Shown here: piece by piece, positions 5,267 to 9,770 of the stretch
Layout of the letters: each line of letters starts with the position of its first letter
Position numbering within the stretch: position 1 is the stretch's first letter
Source: Candidatus Yanofskybacteria bacterium RIFCSPHIGHO2_01_FULL_39_8b
GTDB taxonomy: Bacteria; Patescibacteriota; Minisyncoccia; 2-02-FULL-40-12; GWA2-44-9
Length of the DNA stretch: 9,770 nt
Assembly (NCBI GenBank): GCA_001794015.1
Contig: MGIZ01000012.1
Coordinates: 1 to 9,770, forward strand
Reading direction: 5' to 3'
Notes under the pieces: generated by a model
Told to the model about the DNA's origin: nothing
What the model saw: only the letters and a program-made list of their open reading frames with translations
The model's database searches: none
Translations under genes and position numbers: made by a program

Positions 5267-6514
5267 TTACACATTACTCCCCGCGATATAGCCTGTGGTC
5301 CAGCAGAGCTGAAGCGAGTATCCGCCCGAAGGGCGCGCGATGTGCAAGAGATCGCCGACAATGAAAAGATTATGATGCAGACGCGAGCGCATGGTTTTCA
5401 TATCAATTTCCTTCACATCCACGCCACCGTCCGCAACCACGGCTCGGTCATAGCCCATCAAGTCGGTAATTGTGACGGGCAAGGCCTTGAGCGTTTGGAT
5501 AATTTTCTTTCGCCGAGCTACTGTGACACTGTGTACCTTTATATCTTGAAAATCTCGGTTGATGAGGGGAAAAATCTCCTTCGCCATGCCGGGCGGGGCT
5601 ATGAGCTTAAAAATATTTTTTAAAGTCTTGTTTTTATTTTCATCAAAAACGCGAATAATCCGGCTCTCAATCGCTCCTTCGTCTTCAAGTGGAAACGCGT
5701 CAATTTTTGCCGTTACCTCTCCCTCATGCAAAAGATCGCCTACGGTGGCGGCGCAGTTTAAAATCATGGGGCCGGACAAGCCAAAATGCGTAAATAAAAT
5801 TTTCCCCGAACGCGAAAATTGCTTTTTATTGTTTAAAAAAAATGTAATTTTCATTGGCTCAAGCGTAACGCCTGATAAATTCTTTATCCAACTATCGCGC
5901 ACGGCTAATGGAACGATCCCCGGCGTGGGCTTGACTATTGTATGCCCGCAGGCTTTCAGCCATAAAAAACCATCGCCCGTTGATCCTGTTTCGGGATGCG
6001 AAACGCCTCCACTTGCTACAATGACTGCTTCGGCTAAATACGTGCCGTGATGGGTAATAACTTCAGCTGGTTTTTCTTTGCGCAAAATAATATTTTCTAC
6101 TGCCGTATTGGTTTTTATAACAACTCCATTTTCACGGCAATAATTCTCCAATACCCGCACCACGTCAGGCGCTTTTTCGCTCTTAGGAAAAGTTCGTCCC
6201 CTCTCTTGGACGACAAGAGGCAATTTCCTTCCTTCAAAAAATGCAAACGTCTCCTCTACTCCAAACTGCGAAAACGGAGAATACAGGGGCTTTTCTCCCG
6301 CGCCATAGTTTTTAAGAAGCAAGCGGACATTGTGCTCCGCATTTGTGATATTACATCTTCCACCTCCCGTGATACCAAGCTTTTTTCCAAGTATTTTATT
6401 TTTCTCAAGAAGAAGAACCTGTCGGCCACGCTCGCCAGCACGCCCGGCCGCCATCATGCCAGCGGCTCCGCCACCGATAACAACAACATCAAAATGCTGA
6501 GGATTCATTTTCAT
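5267..6514 (-). CDS. HI0933-family NAD(P)/FAD-dependent oxidoreductase (BaiN/YhiN-like)
   Basis: This 415-residue flavoprotein starts MKMNPQHFDVVVIGGGAAGM. The FAD-binding GxGxxG is G14-G16-G19, with the ribose-binding acid E37 (VLLLEKN). The family block GKKLGITGGGRCNITN is at 43-58. Later come VVQERGRTFPKSEKAPDVV, the second glycine segment VIVASGGVSHPETGSTGDG, LFTHFGLSGPMIL, and the C-terminal FAD loop VGDLLHIARPSGGYSLQ. These define the HI0933/YhiN family; members are presumed oxidoreductases, and a few bile-acid or steroid reductases are known. The natural substrate is unassigned. The frame is open further upstream to 6586, but that stretch (MQFCYLYFTEF...) is not part of the family and almost touches the neighbouring stop, so ATG 6514 was chosen; ATG 6508 is equally possible. 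No Shine-Dalgarno is seen. It lies 74 bases downstream of the PhnB-like gene, perhaps on the same transcript. Confidence 0.92.
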   Translation of the reverse strand: MKMNPQHFDVVVIGGGAAGMMAAGRAGERGRQVLLLEKNKILGKKLGITGGGRCNITNAEHNVRLLLKNYGAGEKPLYSPFSQFGVEETFAFFEGRKLPLVVQERGRTFPKSEKAPDVVRVLENYCRENGVVIKTNTAVENIILRKEKPAEVITHHGTYLAEAVIVASGGVSHPETGSTGDGFLWLKACGHTIVKPTPGIVPLAVRDSWIKNLSGVTLEPMKITFFLNNKKQFSRSGKILFTHFGLSGPMILNCAATVGDLLHEGEVTAKIDAFPLEDEGAIESRIIRVFDENKNKTLKNIFKLIAPPGMAKEIFPLINRDFQDIKVHSVTVARRKKIIQTLKALPVTITDLMGYDRAVVADGGVDVKEIDMKTMRSRLHHNLFIVGDLLHIARPSGGYSLQLCWTTGYIAGSNV

Positions 6515-6588
6515 TGATAAAAAGTAAATATGTGATAAAAGCAGTGGCCTTATGAATTCCGTGAAATAGAGGTAGCAAAACTGCAATT

Positions 6589-7020
6589 TTATTTTTTTTG
6601 TCCTGTGTCAAAATTTACCATCCATTGAATTCCAAACTTATCTTTAAACATTCCGAAGTAAGCGCCCCAAAAAGCATCGGCAAGAGGCATTTCTATTTTT
6701 CCGCCCTCTGACAATCCCTTAAAAAGTTTTTCCGTCTCCTCCCTGCTTTCCGTTGAGAGTGAGAGCGAGTAATTATTTCCCTCAATCAATTTATGTCCCA
6801 TGGATTCCAGGGCATCAGTTGCCATCAAGGTGTTGCCACGTCCAATCGGTAGCGCCACATGCATCATCTTCTCTCCGTCTTCCTTGGACATCTTGCTTGC
6901 CTCGGGCGTATCTTTGAATCTCTGAAACGTCGTAAATTCACCGCCAAATACCGATTTATAAAAATTAAACGCCTCTTCGGTTTTGCCGTTAAAGTTGAGA
7001 TACGGATTGAGTGTTACCAT
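6589..7020 (-). CDS. PhnB-like VOC protein (3-demethylubiquinone methyltransferase-like fold)
   Basis: The 143-residue protein opens MVTLNPYLNFNGKTEEAFNF and YKSVFGGEF, the standard start of the PhnB/YjdN group of VOC proteins. The middle MSKEDGEKMMHVALPIGRGN contains the H-V/I-x-L strand, followed by LMATDAL. Then NYSLSLSTESREETEKLFKG leads to LSEGGKIEMPLADAFWGAYF, and it ends GMFKDKFGIQWMVNFD. The family name 3-demethylubiquinone-9 3-methyltransferase is historical; most members have no known reaction. Full length, no break. There is no Shine-Dalgarno before ATG 7020. It lies 50 bases downstream of the RhuM-Fic gene on the same strand and could be its distal partner, but nothing links the functions. 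A C-terminal scrap of what looks like a related gene lies at 8663-8755. Confidence 0.9.
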   Translation of the reverse strand: MVTLNPYLNFNGKTEEAFNFYKSVFGGEFTTFQRFKDTPEASKMSKEDGEKMMHVALPIGRGNTLMATDALESMGHKLIEGNNYSLSLSTESREETEKLFKGLSEGGKIEMPLADAFWGAYFGMFKDKFGIQWMVNFDTGQKK

Positions 7021-7070
7021 AATTATTATTGGTTATGAATAATTTGTTATAAATGCTATTTCACCCTCTC

Positions 7071-8039
7071 TTATTTTTTCAACAACTGTAAAACCAGCTT
7101 GATCATCCTTTCCTTATTTTTCGGATCACTTTCGGCAACAAATAATGTTAGGGCAGTAAGCGCGGAAGAGGTCATTTTTGAGCGGTCGAGTACGCCCGTG
7201 CGATGTAAAAACCAGACAAAGGCATAGGCACCGCTACGCTTGTTGCCGTCCACGAACGGATGATCCTTCACCATGAAATACAAAAGATGCGCGGCCTTTT
7301 CTTCTATGGTCGGATAGAGCGGCCTACCGCCAAAAGTCTGCATCACATTGCCGACAATACCGCCTGCGCTTCCCGTGTTTCGCTCGCTACCAAACAGCTC
7401 TGTTGCCTCACCTTTTTTCATCAACGCTACTTTAAAATCCTTAAGCGCGCCTGAAAGTTGTTGTGCGGTTATGGCAACCGATTTTTTCGTTGCGCCCCGT
7501 GCGACAAGCGTGTCCTTGTCGTAAGCATCAAGTGAGAGCCACGTATCGGCAAACGCGGAGATTAATTCCAGAACACTCACATGGTCAATGGGCGTACCGG
7601 CAGGTAAAAGATGCTTGATATTTTCAATCGCTTTCTGAAATTCGGAATAGTTATGTTTAATGACCCGAGGATTAATCGTGTAACCCTTAGTAATATGCTG
7701 ACGCAGTGTTTTTGTCGCCCATTGACGAAAGATGGTCGCCTTTTTACTATTCACGCGATACCCGACGGATAACACAAGATCAAGATTGTAATATTCAAGA
7801 TTACGTTTAATAGTCCTTTTTCCTTCTTTTTGAACAGTTTCCAAAATGGAAACAGTTAATTTTTTATGTAGCTCACCAGAATCAAAAATATTCTTAATAT
7901 GCTTTGAAATCGCAGATTTTTTTACGTCAAAAAGATCGGCTGTTTGTTGCTGTGTGAGCCAAATAGTCTCGCGAATGGCATCAGCTTTCAATTCCAAAGC
8001 ACCATGACTTGTTTGATAGATAATAATATTTTTTTTCAT
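7071..8039 (-). CDS. RhuM-Fic/Doc fusion protein (virulence RhuM family, orphan)
   Basis: The 322-residue protein joins two domains. Residues 1-125 match the RhuM virulence family: ETIWLTQQQTADLFDVKKSA then ISKHIKNIF (HTH-like), EYYNLDLVLSVGYRVNSKKA and FRQWATKTLRQHITKGY. Residues 150-322 form a Fic domain with the catalytic motif H260-P-F-V-D-G-N-K-R-S-G, preceded by the usual helix TIEEKAAHLLYFMVKD. Fic proteins transfer AMP or phosphate to protein side chains. The NKR form and the lack of the second arginine resemble Doc, a kinase of EF-Tu, more than AMP-transferring Fic (inference). In Doc systems a Phd antitoxin sits next door; none is visible here, and the RhuM part may target or restrain the Fic part. 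No clear (S/T)xxxE(G/N) inhibitory helix was seen. The gene has its own promoter and follows a terminator, so it is likely expressed alone. Confidence 0.9.
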   Translation of the reverse strand: MKKNIIIYQTSHGALELKADAIRETIWLTQQQTADLFDVKKSAISKHIKNIFDSGELHKKLTVSILETVQKEGKRTIKRNLEYYNLDLVLSVGYRVNSKKATIFRQWATKTLRQHITKGYTINPRVIKHNYSEFQKAIENIKHLLPAGTPIDHVSVLELISAFADTWLSLDAYDKDTLVARGATKKSVAITAQQLSGALKDFKVALMKKGEATELFGSERNTGSAGGIVGNVMQTFGGRPLYPTIEEKAAHLLYFMVKDHPFVDGNKRSGAYAFVWFLHRTGVLDRSKMTSSALTALTLFVAESDPKNKERMIKLVLQLLKK

Positions 8040-8052
8040 ATCTTAAATAATG

Positions 8053-8080
8053 CATATAAATCAAAGAATAACTTAATCAA
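8053..8080 (-). promoter_or_regulatory. Candidate promoter of the RhuM-Fic gene
   Basis: On the minus strand TTGATT (8080-8075) and TATATG (8058-8053) are separated by 16 bases. Transcription would start about 6-8 bases before ATG 8039, so the leader would be very short and there is no room for a normal Shine-Dalgarno. Confidence 0.45.
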
Positions 8081-8141
8081 TTTTCACATTTTCCAGCCAA
8101 AAAGTCAAAATCTATTCAAAAAAATCTCTAAAAGAACAAAC

Positions 8142-8166
8142 AAAAAACACCACCCTTGCGGCGATG
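8142..8166 (-). terminator. Rho-independent terminator with GCAA loop
   Basis: On the minus strand CATCGCC (8166-8160), loop GCAA and GG-g-TGGTG (8155-8148) form a 7-bp stem with two G-T pairs and one bulged G, capped by a GNRA-type tetraloop. It is followed directly by TTTTTTG and further T-rich sequence. It lies about 40 bases after the stop of the gene at 8204-8641 and would separate that gene from RhuM-Fic. Confidence 0.65.
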
Positions 8167-8203
8167 CTTTGAACGAGACAGTAAAATAAATTAAATTAAG
8201 ATA

Positions 8204-8641
8204 TTATGAATGCCTGACCTTGTTGCCATTTATTATTCCCACTGCCTTGGATAAATATTTATATTGTGAATCTAGCTCGGCGTATCTTTCTGCCGTGATA
8301 TTTGTTTCTTCTCTCAAGTAATTCAACTTAGCCACAATAGGGATGAGGGCTATTCGTGCGGGCTCTCGTATTGGATGACTCGGAGCATCTTCCACCGTAA
8401 GATCGGTAATAGCATACAGCTCCACAAGAGGATGTTCTGCTTCAAATTCCACGAGCATACTTTGGAATTCGGCGATTGCCTGTTCACAGTCTTTTCGTTC
8501 TTCTTTTGGAATATCTTTTTCTGGATATTGAGAAAGATAAAATTCAGCCAGCTCGCGCTGTTCTTGGGTCAAGCCATCTTTTTCTTTGTCATGCTCAGGT
8601 GGCTCATTAAATTCCATGCCCATATTTCTATTTTCAATCAT
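8204..8641 (-). CDS. Acidic conserved hypothetical protein
   Basis: I do not recognise a named family in this 145-residue protein. The first 30 residues are hydrophilic (EFNEPPEHDKEKDG). Residues 25-70 are helical with many E and Q (TQEQRELAEFYLSQYPEKD, then CEQAIAEFQSMLVEFEAEHP). The C-terminal third (IREPARIALIPIVAKLNYLR, then EETNITAERYAELDSQYKYL and SKAVGIINGNKVRH) has the regular pattern of a conserved helical hairpin, and I have a vague memory of similar tails in proteins from candidate-phyla bacteria. There is no signal peptide, membrane helix, cysteine motif or catalytic pattern. The start is uncertain: ATG 8641, 8623 (M7) or 8617 (M9) are all in frame and none has a Shine-Dalgarno; TATATG sits just before 8641. 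A terminator follows. It lies 21 bases after the stop of the VOC remnant. Confidence 0.7.
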   Translation of the reverse strand: MIENRNMGMEFNEPPEHDKEKDGLTQEQRELAEFYLSQYPEKDIPKEERKDCEQAIAEFQSMLVEFEAEHPLVELYAITDLTVEDAPSHPIREPARIALIPIVAKLNYLREETNITAERYAELDSQYKYLSKAVGIINGNKVRHS

Positions 8642-8662
8642 ACATATAGAGTTTAATATTCT

Positions 8663-8755
8663 TTATTGTTGCTCGTATGCTTGTTGTAACTTTGCTGTGT
8701 CAATTTTTTTCATTGTAAACATTGCTTGCATCACTCTTCCCGATGTATCCTTATA
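8663..8755 (-). pseudogene. 3' remnant of a PhnB-like VOC gene
   Basis: On the minus strand the frame between an upstream TAA (8758-8756) and the stop TAA (8665-8663) reads YKDTSGRVMQAMFTMKKIDT followed by AKLQQAYEQQ. The blocks RVMQAM..MKKID...L..AY are, as I recall, the usual ending of PhnB/3-demethylubiquinone-methyltransferase-like VOC proteins (RVMxAMLxMKKIDIAALxxAY). The rest of the gene is missing: a stop precedes these ~30 residues and the sequence upstream belongs to the truncated DUF4256 frame and low-complexity DNA. It is too short to function. It could in principle be translated as a small peptide from ATG 8731, but the family match makes a relic more likely. Confidence 0.6.
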
Positions 8756-8775
8756 TTATTCCTTACTTTTTCAGT

Positions 8776-9051
8776 CTATATAAAAAACTTTATCGCGGAA
8801 AATAATGTAAAGAAACACCCCGCTTCGCTATCTATGTAAAATTTAGACCCGACAACATCCGGTTCACCGCCGGTTCTCTCCATTTCATTGAGCGACCACA
8901 GTTTTTCAGTATTTGCATCCAGCCTTGCTTGTGCTGTAGCCCATTCAAGACCTTTGTGGCGGTTCATGTTTTTCTCAAAGCGGGCTTTCAACGCGCCGAG
9001 TAGTTCTTCACGTTGTTTTGGCAACAACTTCTTTTTATTGCTCTTTATCAT
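8776..9051 (-). pseudogene. DUF4256 gene, truncated after its first ~68 codons
   Basis: Residues 1-68 match the N-terminus of DUF4256 proteins as I remember it: KKKLLPKQREELLGALKARF, EKNMNRHKGLEWATAQARLD, ANTEKLWSLNEMERTGGEPD and VVG. Full-length members continue with a catalytic-looking middle and end at roughly 180-200 residues. Here, from codon 69 (8847) on, the sequence turns into SKFYIDSEAGCFFTLF... and stops with TAG, with nothing family-like. The rest of the domain is not found downstream in any frame, so this is a deletion or replacement rather than a simple frameshift. The replacing DNA (GATAGCGAAGCGGGG... then CTTTACATTATTTTCCGCG) resembles repeat-like intergenic sequence. DUF4256 has no known function. 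It follows the XRE remnant by 24 bases. Confidence 0.75.
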
Positions 9052-9078
9052 AGTAGTTTATTTAATAAATTTATTTTA

Positions 9079-9109
9079 ATCCGCCCGAGGCGGATCAGCC
9101 TTGGGCTGA
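9079..9109. repeat. Two adjacent short hairpins at the end of the XRE remnant
   Basis: ATCCGCC-CGA-GGCGGAT (9079-9095) is a perfect 7-bp-arm hairpin, immediately followed by TCAGCC-TTG-GGCTGA (9095-9109) with 6-bp arms. Read on the minus strand the first is followed by TTAAAATAAATTTATT, so it could also act as a terminator. The GATCCGCC...GGCGGA core is shared with the hairpin at 4134-4163. Confidence 0.6.
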
Positions 9110-9214
9110 AATTCCTCCATAGGAACGCCTAACGACTTGATGATTTTTTGGATTGTTTGAACGCTCGGCATGGTAACAACGCCGCATTCAATTTGCAGGG
9201 ACGATACCCGAAAC

Positions 9215-9271
9215 TTTGAACCGACTGTGGCCCGCCGTAGCCTTGGCGAAGGTCGGCAAACGCGGCTCAAA
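9215..9271. repeat. 57-bp nested palindromic element inside the XRE remnant
   Basis: Ends TTTGAACCG (9215-9223) and CGGCTCAAA (9263-9271) are inverted copies with one mismatch. Inside, CCGAC (9221-9225) pairs with GTCGG (9251-9255 region) and CGCC (9233-9236) with GGCG (9245-9248). The element is open in several frames on both strands; minus frames read through LPTFAKATAGHS and the plus strand through VARRSLGEGRQT. Peptides such as FAKATAG are, as I recall, a recurrent sign of dispersed repeats in candidate-phyla genomes. It coincides exactly with the point where XRE homology stops, so it likely inserted there. Confidence 0.55.
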
Positions 9272-9437
9272 TTTGAGGGTCTTGATAAAAGTATACGTGA
9301 ATTGCGGGCTATGTTCAAGCAACACCCTTAATGGTTTGAGGTGCCTAAACCGAAATCTAATAAAGGTAAAAATGTTATTAATTATTCAGTTGAGTAAATC
9401 GGTATTCTTTCTTGGGTTGGCGAATCTTTCGGTGGTG

Positions 9438-9710
9438 TTAAATAACTGCATGCACAAATAAGAGTTCCTTAAAATTTTTAACTTCATTTAGGTACTTTTC
9501 TAATAATCTTTTGTTATAATAAACCATATGATTTTTATGGAGAAATACTGAGAAGTTGGCACTATGGTACGTTGAGTCAGCTCGCTTCCTGATTACTAAA
9601 TCAACAATATTGGTATCCTTATGTCTTTTAAGAACCTCCTCTATGTGCTCCAACTCTGAAAAATCAATAAATTTTGGCTCGCTGAACTTTTGTTTTTGTT
9701 CGTCAGTCAT
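9438..9710 (-). CDS. Hypothetical protein of 90 residues
   Basis: I do not recognise a family. The protein starts MTDEQKQKFSEPKFIDFSEL and has a predicted helix (EHIEEVLKRHKD), a hydrophobic strand (NIVDLVIRKR), then SANFSVFLHKNHMVYYNKRL and a last helix (LEKYLNEVKNFKELLF). It has no signal peptide, membrane helix or cysteine motif. Codon use is AT-rich and ordinary for the window. The start ATG 9710 has no Shine-Dalgarno. It lies divergent to a strong plus-strand promoter, and AT-rich TATAC/TATTATAG hexamers in 9711-9760 could drive it. After its stop the 118-base gap to the XRE remnant holds only AT-rich sequence and short open stretches on the plus strand. Whether it is a real gene is moderately likely, given its length and alpha/beta pattern. 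Confidence 0.5.
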   Translation of the reverse strand: MTDEQKQKFSEPKFIDFSELEHIEEVLKRHKDTNIVDLVIRKRADSTYHSANFSVFLHKNHMVYYNKRLLEKYLNEVKNFKELLFVHAVI

Positions 9711-9724
9711 GTGGATAACTTAAT

Positions 9725-9753
9725 TTGTATACTTTCTATTTATTTTCTATAAT
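9725..9753 (+). promoter_or_regulatory. Near-consensus promoter of a leaderless gene at the right edge
   Basis: TTGTAT (9725-9730) and a perfect TATAAT (9748-9753) are separated by 17 bases. Transcription is expected to start about 7 bases later, at 9760, which is the A of an ATG. Confidence 0.65.
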
Positions 9754-9759
9754 ACTATT

Positions 9760-9770
9760 ATGCTCACAAA
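9760..9770 (+). CDS. Start of a plus-strand gene, cut by the right edge
   Basis: Only ATG CTC ACA AA (Met-Leu-Thr-) is inside the window, so nothing can be said about the product. The call rests on the ATG lying exactly where the promoter at 9725-9753 should begin transcription, suggesting a leaderless mRNA. Confidence 0.35.

Larger units (their letters stand above)
9076..9318 (-). pseudogene. XRE-type HTH regulator, 5' half replaced by a palindromic element
   Basis: The C-terminal part, SKFRVSSLQIECGVVTMPSV then QTIQKIIKSLGVPMEEF, is the second half of a Cro/C1-type HTH domain: recognition helix, the ...IE.GVV..PS..TIQKI..SLGVP.EE turn and the last helices. The expected first helices (helix 1 and LTQ..LA) are missing. 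Instead the frame runs upstream through an arginine/serine-rich stretch (NSRILLSRPSNLSRVCRPSP) encoded by the repeat at 9215-9271 and starts at a TTG (9318). The last ten residues, QPKADPPRAD, are encoded by two small hairpins (9079-9109), so both ends carry repeat-derived DNA. Real regulator sequence covers only about 9110-9216. It is unlikely to bind DNA normally. It lies 24 bases upstream of the DUF4256 fragment; the intact pair may once have been co-transcribed. Confidence 0.7.

Noticed and set aside
6515..6586. N-terminal extension of the HI0933 flavoprotein
   Set aside because: The extra residues are not part of the family, the FAD motif expects a start a few residues before FDVVVIGGG, and the extension nearly touches the PhnB stop.
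1..9770. CRISPR arrays, tRNA or rRNA genes, and intact insertion sequences
   Set aside because: No regularly spaced direct repeats, no tRNA cloverleaf or rRNA stretch recognised, and no transposase-like protein in any frame.
1..9770. Recoded TGA (as glycine or tryptophan) as in some candidate phyla
   Set aside because: No intact gene uses TGA as its stop, but no conserved gene contains an in-frame TGA either, and Trp and Gly positions in RlmN and the desaturase use normal codons.

Overview
The window looks like a chromosomal segment from an uncultivated bacterium of the Candidate Phyla Radiation (Patescibacteria), most plausibly Parcubacteria-like. This is inference. It rests on short, moderately AT-rich genes, near-absent Shine-Dalgarno sequences, short GC-rich palindromic repeats between genes (and inside one broken gene) of a kind I associate with such genomes, and small conserved proteins of unknown function. 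The standard bacterial code fits. Every intact gene whose end is visible stops with TAA, except one with TAG. Most genes are on the minus strand; the plus-strand genes are rlmN, the desaturase and a start at the right edge. No RNA gene, CRISPR array or intact transposon was recognised.

Left part (1-4050). A truncated NUDIX hydrolase is divergent from rlmN, which encodes the radical-SAM methyltransferase for 23S rRNA/tRNA. rlmN converges with an unusual MazG-type protein that appears to be an internal duplication, each half ending in the same CxxCxxxPCxC knuckle and only the second half keeping the catalytic acids. Next is a stand-alone copy of the C-terminal domain normally fused to DipZ/TlpA-type thioredoxins. 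Divergent from it is a membrane acyl desaturase with a good promoter, the only clear Shine-Dalgarno in the window and a strong terminator.

Middle (4050-8040). A 65-bp palindromic repeat and a hairpin separate the desaturase from a run of minus-strand genes: a VOC protein, an AT-rich nuclease-like protein (DUF6998-like, PD-(D/E)XK type), an HI0933-family flavoprotein, a PhnB-like VOC protein, and a RhuM-Fic fusion. The intergenic gaps and separate promoters suggest mostly single-gene transcripts.

Right part (8040-9770). This is a gene graveyard with two uncharacterised proteins. Three remnants lie in a row: the last ~30 codons of a PhnB-like VOC gene, the first third of a DUF4256 gene, and the C-terminal half of an XRE-type HTH regulator whose 5' half is replaced by a nested palindromic repeat. 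At the right edge a near-consensus promoter (17-bp spacer) places the transcription start at the ATG of a plus-strand gene, which suggests leaderless initiation.

No multi-gene defence or biosynthetic system can be proven. The strongest new leads are the duplicated MazG/zinc-knuckle protein, the orphan RhuM-Fic protein, and the palindromic elements that appear to break or extend genes.
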